This document shows positions 43,793-52,499 of a stretch of 64,000 nucleotides of DNA, piece after piece. The stretch is taken from contig CAVYJN010000012.1 in assembly GCA_963768885.1 (NCBI GenBank), forward strand, positions 25,631 through 89,630. Direction: 5' to 3'. Both the position numbers and the translations under genes were made by a program. The stretch comes from DASRIA01 sp963768885. Its GTDB lineage: Bacteria > Actinomycetota > Thermoleophilia > Solirubrobacterales > JBBDJG01. The notes under the pieces were generated by a model, which ran no database searches, was not told the origin of the DNA, and was given only the letters and a program-made list of their open reading frames with translations. Numbering within the stretch: the stretch's first letter is position 1; each line of letters opens with the position of its first letter.

Positions 43793-46700
43793 CTACCGGC
43801 GCGGCCCGACCAGGGTGACGCTCGACTTGCCCGCGACGGCGTCCGCGATCTTCAGCGTCGCCTTGGTGCGCATGCGCTTGGCCTTGCGGACCTTCTTGAC
43901 CTCGCTGCTCGAGAACTTCACCTTCACGCGCGCGGACTTGCCGCCGGAGATCTTGAAGTTCCCCGCACCGGTGACGCCCTTGCCCCGCAGGGTCACGCGA
44001 CCGCCGCAGCGCTTCTTGCGCTTGCAGGTGACCTTCACCTTGGCGACGCCCTTCTTCGAGAGCCTCACCGACTGGCTCGACAGGGAAGCAGCACGCAGGT
44101 CCGACTCCTCGCAGCCCCTGATCTCGAGCCGCGGTCGCGTCGTGGCCTGCTTGCCGCTGTGCGAGGTGAAGGTCGCGTCGAAGCGCCGGTCGGAGTCAGT
44201 CGCCTGGCAGAGGTCCTCGAAGTTGTTGAGGATGCCGCTGCGGGCCGCCGTTCAGGTTCAGCTCGAAGTAGGACTGCGGCAGGTCGGGCACGCTTTCGAA
44301 CGTGTTGATGATCCGCCGTCCCTGCAGGAAGCTGTTGCGGGCCTTCAGCAGCACCTCGAGGCCGGTCGGCCCGCGCAGGTATACGTACACCTTGGGCAGC
44401 ACGTTCCCGATCTCCTGGACGATGTGCACCGGTCCTGCGATCGGATACGGCAGCAGCGGCGAGAACGCGCGCGCGGTGCCGACCTTCGACTTCGGCGGGC
44501 AGGTGTCCGTCGCGGCCTGCGCGTCGTTGCAGAGGGCCCCCGGCTCGTTGAAGAAGGGCACGTTCGGCCGCAGGATCAGCGGCAGCACGACGCGCGCGTT
44601 GGTGATGTCCGCCTCGCCGGCCTCCTGCGTGACCAGCGCCTGGAACGGCGGGTGGTCGAACTGGTCGGTTCTGCCGGGCGCGCCGGCGATCAGCCGGATG
44701 TCGGGGCCGAACGGCAGGTCGCCGCACTGCGTCGCGTCGAGCGCGATGTTCGAGGACGACTGCTCGCCGCCCTCGCCGAAGAAGGTCGCCGTCAGGGTGC
44801 GTGGCTCGCAGCCGGTCGGGTTCAGGAAGAAGCCCGGCGCGGTCGACCAGGATCTCCACGCGCCTGATCGGCAGCGGCACGCCCTCGAGCATCGTCGGGA
44901 TCTTCGAGACCATCTGGACCTCGAGGCCGTTGTCGGACTCGCGCAGGAAGATGCGGTTCATGAGCACGACCTGGCCGAGGTCGATCGGGCCGACCTTGGC
45001 GGGCACGCGCACCGCGATCGACGCCGCGTCGCCGGGCTGGATCGCCTCGGAGAGGTAGAGCTCACCGGGCACGGTCAGCAGGCTGTTGCCGTTGCCGACC
45101 GTGTTGCGGATCGTCCCGATACGTGTCGACTCCGGACACGTGCCGGCCTGCGCCTGCGCGAGCGGGCACTGCGGCGCCGCCGCAAGGCTGCCGGTCGCGC
45201 CGGCGGGCAGCGACAGGTTCAGACCCGTGAGGTTGGCGTCGCCGTCGGGGCGCGAGAACACGATCCGCGACACGGAGTTCGCGCCGGCGGTCTTCGGAAT
45301 GCCCTCGGCGACCTCGACGACCGGGTTGAAGGGCCGCGTCGCCGGACAGCCGGTGTTCTCGACCGTGGGGGTCCTGACGATCGACTTGTTCGCATAGGCG
45401 GTCAGCTTCGCCTCGCCCGAGGAGGTCCCGCACGTGTTCGTGCTCGTGAGAATCGCGCGCTCGCCGCCGCGCAGGCTCACGTTGAGTTGCGTGAACGGCA
45501 CCTCAGGCTGGGTCGTGAAGAAGTTCCTGACCTGGCCGCTTTCGGACACGACCACCTTGCCTGCGAGCTTGACGCGCAGCCCCGCACCCTCGATCAGCAG
45601 GAAGAGGTTCCAGGGGCTCGCCTCCGTCGGACGCCCCGGGCCGGTGACCGGCCCGAAGAAGGCCTTGCCGCTGAGCGCGCCTTCGAGCGCGGGGCTCGTG
45701 ACCGAGACGGTGCCGATCTGCGACCCCTCCGGGCACTTGGCCGGACCCCTCGTCGTCTGCTTGAGCGTCGTGGGGTCGACCCCGTACTGCTCGAACGAGC
45801 ACGCCTGGAGGCCGTAGCCACCGCCCGCGTTCAGCGCCAGTCCCTCGGGCAACGTGAGGTCGACGTCCTTGACCGCACCCTGCCAGATGTCCGCGTCCGC
45901 GAACTGGGGGTACTCGAGCGTGACGTCGTTCTGAACCGGAGTGCCTGCCGGTTGCGTAGTGGGGGCGACCTTCACGTCGAGGTCGAACGGCACGTCGTTG
46001 CACCCCGTCGGCGTGAAGGTGCTCGTCGCGGTGTCGACCACCGCGTTCGGGGCCCAGGACCGCGCCTCGAGCGTGGCCGTCGCCGGCTTGCACGAGGTCG
46101 GGTTGCGGAAGAACGGCCGCGTCGGCGGCAGCGGCGTCACGGTGCCCGGGTCCTGCGGGTCGGCGGCCTTGCAGGGCACCTGTGCACACAGGATCGTCTC
46201 GATCTGGGTGATCAGGGCCTGCGGCCCGCCGAGGTTCTTCGGGATGTCGATCAGCGCCGAGTCGATCCCGTAGTCGCCCGTCGTGCGCAGGTCGATCTTG
46301 ATCGGGAACGGGCCCGCCGGTTCCGACGGGAACTGTCTGGTGCCGAGTCGCGCCGGCTCGAGTCCGAGCGTCGCGACGTTGAACACCGGCGTCTCGATGC
46401 GGGTCGGCGGCGTGAAGTTGCTGGCGCCGTCGATCACGGTCTCGGTCACCGACCAGCCGAGGATCGAGCGGTCCGAGCAGGAGGACGCGATGAAGAGGTG
46501 CGTCGGGCAGGCGAGCGTGGCGCCCGGGTTGCCGAGGAAGCCCGGCGGCAGGCGCAGCTTGAAGTCCGCGATCTTGCCCTTCGACTGCTGCCCGGTGCAG
46601 CCGTAGAAGTTGTTGCTCGCGGCGATCTGCGCGTGCCCGTTGGGCGCATCCGCGGTCACCGGCGCGAACGCGTCGTCGGAGTCCGGCGGCCGGGTCTGGT

Positions 46701-47118
46701 TCACGAGCCGGAAGCGAACCGGGTCGAGCGCCCCGCCCGTCCCGCTGATCGGTTGCGCGGTCCAGACACCGTTCACCCCGCCCGGCGTGCGCACGCCGCG
46801 CATCTTCACGAACGTGAACGGATTGACCACCTGGTGAGCGCTCTTGGTCGTGACGATGAACTTGCCGAGGGTCGGTTGCGGGTCGACCACGACGTTGTCC
46901 ACCGCGAGGCCTGGTCCGCAGAAGCGGAAGAAGAGGCTGACGTCGGGGTTGCCTCCGGCCTGCGTGGGCGGGTACGAGTGCGGGGTGTCGACGGGCTTCA
47001 TCACGAACTCCGTGATCTCGAGGTTCGTGTCGAGCACCTGCGCGCGCGCAACCGCGCCCCACATCGCGCCGACGAGCATCGCGCTCAACAGCGCGACCGT
47101 GATCAGACGCGTCCTCAT
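43793..47118 (-). CDS. Giant secreted CPxxSxIG-repeat protein with basic C-terminal domain (two frameshifts)
   Basis: About 1107 residues after correcting +1 indels near 44833 and 44242. A signal peptide MRTRLITVALLSAMLVGAMW ends near ARA at 26. The body has repeated beta-rich units with LPEGLALNAGGGYGL-AC then KCPEGSQIGTVSVTSPAL plus a G-AFFG strand, and TCPESTRIGTI with GELYLS. The C-terminal about 90 residues are a Lys/Arg-rich beta domain (VRLSKKGVAKVKVTCKRKK). This organisation is frequent in exported proteins of Solirubrobacterales (recalled, not checked). It lies 10 bases downstream of the RTX-like gene, probably co-transcribed. A surface or matrix role is inferred. Confidence 0.8.
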
Positions 47119-47128
47119 CTCCTAGCCC

Positions 47129-49933
47129 TCATTTCCCCGACGCCCTCAGGGTCAGTTTCGTCCTGTTGATGCGCATCGCGGCGTTGGCGGCATCGCGGCG
47201 GACCGAGAGGATCGCCTGGGCGCTGAGCCGCTTCTTGCGCTTGATCACGCTGCGGCCGCTCTTCGAGATCTTCATCTTCACGGTGAGCGTCCCGATCTTG
47301 CCGGAGAAAGACTTCTTGCCGAGGTTGATCCGCTTGGCCTTGCCCTTCCCCGTCTTCACGCGCGACGCGCTCAGCAGGCGCACGGTGCCCTTCGCGGCGA
47401 ACGCGCAGGTCATGCGAATCGAGGCCTGGCCGTTCTTGGAGACCTTCACGGTCCGTGACGTCGGGACGCAGATGCCGGCCTGCCTGACCCCTGCGGCCTC
47501 GCAGCCCTCTCCCACCACGTCCACGGGGTCGGCGACGACCTCGTCGGTACCGCCGCCGCAGGCCGCCGCTCCGGTGGCGCCGTCCGCGATATCGATCACG
47601 TCGTCGCCCGAACCGGTCCGAACGCTCTCCACGTCGGTGCGCACCAAGTCGTTCTCACCCTTCTCTCCGTCGTCCGGGTCGCCGAGCGTGTCGACCTTCA
47701 CGTCACCGCTGCGGCTCGCGTACGAGACGACGTCGACGCCGTCGCCGCCGGACATGCTGTCCGCCCCCGTTCCGCCGTCGAGCACGTCGACGCCGGTGAA
47801 GCCGCGCAGCGTGTCGTCCCCTGCCGTCCCGTTCAGGGTGTCGTTGCCCTCCGCGCCGTCGAGCGCGTCGTTGCCGACGTCGCCGTTCAGGACGTCGTCC
47901 CCGGTGTGGCCGGCCAGGAAGTCGTCGCCCTCGGCGCCCGAGATGCGATCGTTGCCGCCACCGCCGTTGATGTAGTTGCCCGTGCCGTTGCCGGCCAGCA
48001 CGTCGTCGAAGCTCGACCCGCTGATGTTCTCCACGTCGCCGGCGACGTCGTCGTTCTCGTCGGCCATCCCGTCACCGCCGCCGATCGCGAGGTTGACGTT
48101 GACCGGGCCGGGGTGCCCGCCGTACGCCGCGACGTCGACCCCGGGGCCGCCGATCAGCTGGTCGGAGCCGAGGCCGCCGTGGAGGGAGTCGTTGCCGCCG
48201 CCGCCCTGAATCACCCCGTTGCCGTCGTTGGCGCTCAGTGAGTCGTCGTCGAGGCCCCCGATCAGGCTCTCGACCGTGCCCGTCACGTTGTCGCCGTCGG
48301 ATGAACGGCCGTCGTTGGCGATCCCGTCGATCGTCACGCTCACCGGCGTCGTCGCGTCGGAGAAGTCGCCCGTGTCGGTGCCGTCGCCACCGTCATAGGT
48401 GTCGCTGCCGAAGCCGCCGAACATCAGGTCGTCGCCGGCGCCGCCGTCCATCGCGTCGTTGCCGTCCCCGCCCTCGAGCGAGTCGTTGCCGCCCTCGCCG
48501 CCGAGGTCGTCGTCGCCGCCGTGACCCTGGAGGAGGTCGTCGCCGGGCCCGCCGAGCAGCACGTTGTCGCTACCGTCGCCCTTCAACACGTCGTTGCCGT
48601 CGCCGCCGATCAGGTCCTCGATGTCGCCCAGGATCTGGTCGGTCTGGTTGCTGCGCGTGTTCTCGTCGAACGCGGACCCGTCGTTGGCGGAGCCGTCGAG
48701 CGATGCCTCAACGGCGTCCGCGCGCCCCTCGTAGGAGACCGCGTCGAAGCCCGCGCCGCCCTGGTAGGTGTCGGGGCCGAAGCCCCCGTCGAGCAGGTCG
48801 TTGCCGCCGCCGCCGTCGAGGACGTTCGCGCCCTGCGGCTCCACCCGCGGCCCTTGTCCGTAAAGCGCGTCCGGATCGTTACCGTAGATCTCGTCGTCGA
48901 AGGGACTGCCCACGACGTTCTCGATGTCCTCGCCGACGCAGTCATTCTCGCCGGGCACGCCGTCGTCGGCCGTGCAGTCGCGAGCGGGATACGCGTGACA
49001 GGAGCCGGCCGGATCCGGGTCGGTCTCGGTGCACGGCTGGCCGTTCGTGACACCCTGGTTCTTGATGGTCGGCCGGCAGTCTTGACGCGCCCCGTTCGAA
49101 ACGGTCGGTGAGGTTGCCGTGATGTCGGGGTCGGTCGGAAGGATGCCGTCGAGGGTCACCGTTACCGCCTGCGACTTGTCCGAGTACACGACCGTGTCGT
49201 TGCCGAGGCCTCCGCAGATCACGTCCGGTGCGTTGCCGGGCCCGCCGTTGAGCGTTTCGGAGTAGAGCCCGCCGATGATCTCGTCGCCCGCCAGTCCGCC
49301 GATCACGCCTTCGATGGCGTTGATGCCGTCGAAGGTCCCGTCGTCGTCGCGCGCAAGGTTGCGCCCCGGACGGAGGTCCGTCTCGATGCGACCCGCGCGG
49401 TCCGCGTAGGTGACGGTGTCGAAGCCCGGGTTGACGCCCGTCGCCGATCCGCCATCCAGCTCGTCGGCACACCGGAACGGCGGAAGGTCCTGACACGTCG
49501 CGAAGTCGATGCCTCCGCTGCCGCTGTTGAGGATGTCATCCCCGTCACGACCGTCGATGATGTCCGGTCCGGAGCCCCCGTTGATCCGGTCGATCCCCGA
49601 GCTGCCGAGCAGCGTGTCCCCACCGTCGCCGCCGTTGATGACAGTCGCCGTGACGGCGGCCGCCGGACAGGTCGCATCCACGCCCAACTGTGTGCATCCG
49701 GGCCCAGCCGTGACGCCGGCGATCGTGTCGGAGATCGTGTAGGTCCCGGCGTTGAGCGTGACCGAGATCTCGTTGACGGCGTCTGGGACGGTGTCGTCCC
49801 CGGTGACAACCACTTGGGTGCCGCTGATCGAGGCAATCGTGGCGGCCCCGGCGGTGGCGGGCAGCGCGACCATCACGATGAGTGCCGCGCAAAATGCGAT
49901 CCGAAGCGCCATCGCGCGCCGGCTCAGGCCCAC
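47129..49933 (-). CDS. Secreted RTX-like calcium-binding repeat protein
   Basis: 934 residues from GTG at 49933 (ATG at 49912 also possible). An N-terminal signal (MALRIAFCAALIVMVALPAT) precedes a short beta domain, then many GGxGxD-type nonapeptides, for example GGDGNDVLKGDGSDNVLLGG and GGEGNDSLEGGDGNDAMDGG, across about residues 110-820. They form Ca2+-binding parallel beta-rolls in characterised RTX proteins. Spacers carry VSYA-R or VTYADR units. The C-terminal about 110 residues are basic and beta-rich (VKVSKNGQASIRMTCAF), like the end of the downstream giant protein. No type I secretion genes are adjacent; the signal peptide implies Sec export. Confidence 0.88.
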   Translation of the reverse strand: MGLSRRAMALRIAFCAALIVMVALPATAGAATIASISGTQVVVTGDDTVPDAVNEISVTLNAGTYTISDTIAGVTAGPGCTQLGVDATCPAAAVTATVINGGDGGDTLLGSSGIDRINGGSGPDIIDGRDGDDILNSGSGGIDFATCQDLPPFRCADELDGGSATGVNPGFDTVTYADRAGRIETDLRPGRNLARDDDGTFDGINAIEGVIGGLAGDEIIGGLYSETLNGGPGNAPDVICGGLGNDTVVYSDKSQAVTVTLDGILPTDPDITATSPTVSNGARQDCRPTIKNQGVTNGQPCTETDPDPAGSCHAYPARDCTADDGVPGENDCVGEDIENVVGSPFDDEIYGNDPDALYGQGPRVEPQGANVLDGGGGNDLLDGGFGPDTYQGGAGFDAVSYEGRADAVEASLDGSANDGSAFDENTRSNQTDQILGDIEDLIGGDGNDVLKGDGSDNVLLGGPGDDLLQGHGGDDDLGGEGGNDSLEGGDGNDAMDGGAGDDLMFGGFGSDTYDGGDGTDTGDFSDATTPVSVTIDGIANDGRSSDGDNVTGTVESLIGGLDDDSLSANDGNGVIQGGGGNDSLHGGLGSDQLIGGPGVDVAAYGGHPGPVNVNLAIGGGDGMADENDDVAGDVENISGSSFDDVLAGNGTGNYINGGGGNDRISGAEGDDFLAGHTGDDVLNGDVGNDALDGAEGNDTLNGTAGDDTLRGFTGVDVLDGGTGADSMSGGDGVDVVSYASRSGDVKVDTLGDPDDGEKGENDLVRTDVESVRTGSGDDVIDIADGATGAAACGGGTDEVVADPVDVVGEGCEAAGVRQAGICVPTSRTVKVSKNGQASIRMTCAFAAKGTVRLLSASRVKTGKGKAKRINLGKKSFSGKIGTLTVKMKISKSGRSVIKRKKRLSAQAILSVRRDAANAAMRINRTKLTLRASGK

Positions 49934-50454
49934 GAGTACCTCAACAAAATCTCACTCTCCCAAGAAACCTCTCCCGCGCCCCTTGCGGAGCGCCCTGCTC
50001 AAACATACCCAATTGGAGGACTTTCATGTCAGGCCCCGACGATCCTTCTAGAACATTCGTCCAATTCGGTACGCACACGACTATAGAACCTCGTTTCGGG
50101 ACCTGCGCAACTAATTCTTCCGGTGCAATCCCGGTCGCCCCCCGCGAGCCGAGCTGGTTCTCCTCCACGATCGGCGATGTCCATGGAGGCCCAGGTCCCG
50201 TCCAGCGCCGACGCGATCTCAAGATAGACGAGAGGGAAAGCGACTGCGCCGGTTGGATGTGGATCTGGGTGGCGGAGTGCGAGGCCCTCACGAGGCCGTG
50301 GCGACCGGTGTCGGACGACCTGTCGAACGGGTTCGCCGAGGGTCACGGCAGCGAACGGCAACCAACCTTTTTGTGCCTGCAAAACGGGCCTTAGCTAAGG
50401 TGGATTCCGGGCTCGCTGGAGGCCCGGAATTTAGCAACCAGAGCCAAGTATCTG

Positions 50455-50463
50455 TGCTAGAGT
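50455..50463 (+). promoter_or_regulatory. Extended -10 promoter for the secreted protein at 50568
   Basis: TGCTAGAGT provides an extended TGn and the actinobacterial -10 TAGAGT (50458-50463). No strong -35 is seen at 17 bp, as is common for extended -10 promoters. Transcription would begin near 50470, giving a leader of about 98 bases. A similar TGCTAAGGT lies upstream of the glycosyltransferase at 52500. Confidence 0.45.
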
Positions 50464-50469
50464 CGGCCT

Positions 50470-50520
50470 CGGTTCGCCCCTAGGTTGACAGCGTTAGGGC
50501 GAGCCGGTAAGTGCAACCTA
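50470..50520 (+). ncRNA. Possible structured 5' leader with alternative pairings
   Basis: Just downstream of the predicted start site, CGGTTCGCCCCTA (50470-50482) can pair with TTAGGGCGAGCCG (50494-50506) with minor imperfections. TAGGTTG (50481-50487) is exactly complementary to CAACCTA (50514-50520). The two pairings cannot fully coexist except as a pseudoknot. A further GAGC-AGGGAA-GCTC hairpin follows at 50522-50535. The mutually exclusive layout is what a regulatory leader would show, but it matches no riboswitch class I recognise. Confidence 0.3.
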
Positions 50521-50567
50521 CGAGCAGGGAAGCTCGAACCAACCCCAGAAGGGGAGGGAGGCGTTAT

Positions 50568-51314
50568 ATGACCATCAGGAAAAGGATGGTGTTGCCACTG
50601 GCGCTCGCCCTTGGTGCAGCGGGAATCATGGTGATGGCCTCGATGGCCAGCGCCACGCACCCGCGGCCCAAGGGAGCAACGCCACTGCGCGTATCGCTCG
50701 TGCCCGCGTTCAACGCATGCGCGGCTCCGAACCGGACCCACGGGCCGCCGCTGGCGTTCCCGTCGTGTAACCCGCCGGTTCAGTCGTCCAGTGCCGTGAC
50801 GATCGGCTCGCCCGACTTCAACGGTGCCGCGGCGAATGCCGAAGGGTTCGTGTCGCTGGCCGTCAAGGTCGGTATCCCGGGTCCGCCCGAGGACTCCGAC
50901 GTGAACATCAAGGCGTCCATGGCAGACGTGCGCTGCAAGGCCGGCACGACCGCATGTGGTGCAGCTAACGCTGCCGACGGTGCGGACTACACCGGTGAGG
51001 TGCAGGGCAACGCGACGATCCGGATCACGGACCACTGGAACGCGGTCGCCGCGGGCGGTGGGCCTGACCCGGCCACGGTCCTCGACATCCCGTTCCCCGT
51101 TGCCGCGACGTGCGCTGCAACGGCCAGCACTGCGATCGGTGGCCTCTGCACGGCGACCACGTCGGCAAACGCCACGGTTCCGGGAGCAGTGAAGGACGGC
51201 AAGCGTGCAATCGTCGAGGTCGGCCAGATCACCATCACCGATGGTGGTCCTGACGGCGTCAACGGCACCGCGCCGAACACCCTCTTCGAGGTCCAGGGAA
51301 TCTTCATTCCTTAG
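50568..51314 (+). CDS. Small secreted protein, function unknown
   Basis: 248 residues. A signal peptide (MTIRKRMVLPLALALGAAGI, cleavage near ASA-TH at about 29) is followed by a beta-rich chain with paired cysteines (NACAAPNRT, PSCNPPV, VRCKAGTTACG, ATCAATAS-GGLC), suggesting disulphides. An ITDHWN motif and a final GGPDGVNGTAPNTLFEVQG segment hint at a repeated beta-sandwich. Only plain GGGGAGGGAGG is needed as its ribosome site. It has its own promoter, leader and strong terminator, so it is a single-gene unit likely expressed at high level. I do not recognise the family. Confidence 0.78.
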   Translation: MTIRKRMVLPLALALGAAGIMVMASMASATHPRPKGATPLRVSLVPAFNACAAPNRTHGPPLAFPSCNPPVQSSSAVTIGSPDFNGAAANAEGFVSLAVKVGIPGPPEDSDVNIKASMADVRCKAGTTACGAANAADGADYTGEVQGNATIRITDHWNAVAAGGGPDPATVLDIPFPVAATCAATASTAIGGLCTATTSANATVPGAVKDGKRAIVEVGQITITDGGPDGVNGTAPNTLFEVQGIFIP

Positions 51315-51328
51315 CCACGAAGAGTTCA

Positions 51329-51389
51329 CGTACTCGCTTGGCGAGTACGACTGGCGAAGGCCGGGAGTGGGGCCACCGCTCCCGGCCTT
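51329..51389 (+). terminator. Tandem hairpins with T-run after the secreted protein gene
   Basis: The first hairpin CGTACTCGC-TTG-GCGAGTACG spans 51329-51349. The second, AAGGCCGGGAG / CTCCCGGCCTT, spans 51357-51389 and is followed by TCGCTATTTTT. The second is a textbook intrinsic terminator and one of the clearest in the window; the first may reinforce it or protect the 3' end. Confidence 0.8.
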
Positions 51390-51450
51390 TCGCTATTTTT
51401 GGGCCGCCTTTTGATCCGCGTCCACCCAACATTCGTAGGAGTCACCTGAG

Positions 51451-51960
51451 ATGAAGCTGCTTGACCGGAGTCGGGCCCCGCGCCGGGCATTGATCCTCGC
51501 GCTGGCGTTGGGCGCTGTCGTCGCGGCGGGATGCGGCGAAGACAACAAGGACAGCAGCGGCAGGTTCAAGGTGTCGGGCAAGGTCGACCACTTCGCCGGG
51601 CCCACGCCGCTGGTCGCCCGCCTCAGCGCGTCGTCGAGGAATGCGGACGGCGACGTCATCTACCGCTGGCGCTTCGACGACGGGACGGCGAGCAGCAAGC
51701 CCGACGTCACGCACACCTTCTCGCGGCCGGGCTATTACCAGGTGATCCTCGACGCCCGCGACGAGAGCGGCAGCAACGACCGCCAAACCTTCCTGTTCGG
51801 CGCATGGCCACCCAGGCAGTGGTCGCAGGCCCAACGCGCTCCCCTCACGAAGACGGGTGCGCTACAGGCGCAGAAGGTGCAGCAGGCGCGCACCGACAAG
51901 CGCCACAAGGAGCTTCGCGACGAACTCCGCCGCCGGGCGCGCGAGCAGATCCAAGGCTAG
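51451..51960 (+). CDS. Lipoprotein with a PKD-like domain
   Basis: 169 residues. A signal sequence ends in the lipobox VVAAGC (Cys at about 29), predicting a lipid-anchored exported protein. Residues about 40-115 form a PKD/immunoglobulin-like domain: a LVARLSASSRNADGDVIYRWRF strand pair with the D-D-----W-F core, then VTHTFSRPGYYQVIL, the PKD signature H-Y--PG-Y-V. A basic helical C-terminus (KRHKELRDELRRRAREQ) follows. It probably mediates binding at the cell surface. It is convergent with the lipoprotein at 51969, 8 bases apart. Confidence 0.82.
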   Translation: MKLLDRSRAPRRALILALALGAVVAAGCGEDNKDSSGRFKVSGKVDHFAGPTPLVARLSASSRNADGDVIYRWRFDDGTASSKPDVTHTFSRPGYYQVILDARDESGSNDRQTFLFGAWPPRQWSQAQRAPLTKTGALQAQKVQQARTDKRHKELRDELRRRAREQIQG

Positions 51961-51968
51961 CCGGCGAC

Positions 51969-52370
51969 TTAGTTCTGCTGCTGGAGCGAAGCGTCCAGCA
52001 CACCGGCCTGCTGGCGGCCGTCCTTGCCACACTTGCGAAGTGCCTTGCTCTGCTCCTGCATGAGCTGCTCGAGCGTGTACTTCTTCTTCTCGACGGAGAT
52101 CTCGATGGTCGCATCAGGGTTCTCGCGGTAGAGCCGCGAGAGGTCGCGGACCGCCGTGAGCATCGTCTCGAAGCTGCGGTCGAAGAGATCGCTCGGCGCG
52201 GACTGGTACACCGAACAGAAGTCCCCGATGTCACCCCGGGCCTGGATCACGGCGAGCTTCTCGCTGCTCGAGAGCCCACCGCCGCCGCCGCCGTTGTCGT
52301 CGCCGCAGCCCGCCACGAGCAGGGCGCCGGCCACAGCCGCGGTGATGATCCATGTCCTTCTGGGCCTCAT
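51969..52370 (-). CDS. Small lipoprotein
   Basis: 133 residues with a signal peptide and lipobox LLVAGC (Cys22), followed by a Gly linker (GDDNGGGGGG) and a helical domain with two cysteines (FCSVYQSAP, LRKCGKDG). No family recognised. The helices are amphipathic (SFETMLTAVRDLSRLYREN), which suits a small helical bundle. Divergent from the glycosyltransferase at 52500. Confidence 0.72.
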   Translation of the reverse strand: MRPRRTWIITAAVAGALLVAGCGDDNGGGGGGLSSSEKLAVIQARGDIGDFCSVYQSAPSDLFDRSFETMLTAVRDLSRLYRENPDATIEISVEKKKYTLEQLMQEQSKALRKCGKDGRQQAGVLDASLQQQN

Positions 52371-52448
52371 GCGGTCGGTAACTGTATAGATGTTTCGCCC
52401 ACTTGCGCCGGTCGGCCTCGCCGTGCAAGGAGGACCGCGCCGGGCCGG

Positions 52449-52457
52449 TGCTAAGGT
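52449..52457 (+). promoter_or_regulatory. Extended -10 promoter upstream of the glycosyltransferase
   Basis: TGCTAAGGT gives an extended -10 (TAAGGT at 52452-52457), very like TGCTAGAGT at 50455. Transcription would start near 52464, 36 bases before the GTG at 52500. Identified by pattern only. Confidence 0.35.
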
Positions 52458-52499
52458 CGCCGCGGTGAGCTCGGGAAATCAGGCGCGGCTGATTCCGGC

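Larger units (their letters stand above)
49934..50567. other. Divergent intergenic region, about 630 bases, with palindromes
   Basis: Between the minus-strand RTX-like gene and a plus-strand secreted protein gene. It is noticeably less G+C-rich than the rest (for example 49940-50060). Small open frames here lack start signals and codon bias, so I see no gene. It holds a 12-base palindrome CCTTAGCTAAGG at 50389-50400, a 9-bp hairpin ATTCCGGGC / GCCCGGAAT at 50404-50430, and a promoter plus structured leader listed separately. The left part must contain the RTX gene promoter, which I could not place. Confidence 0.55.

Noticed and set aside
47570..49650. Dense short repeats (CGTCG/GCCGTC) that could suggest a CRISPR or satellite array
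   Set aside because: They translate on the minus strand into regular GGxGxD RTX nonapeptides with normal codon use; there are no uniform repeats with unique spacers.
49941..50394. Small open frames in the 630-base divergent region
   Set aside because: Mutually overlapping, without ribosome sites, codon bias or recognisable protein; more likely regulatory DNA.
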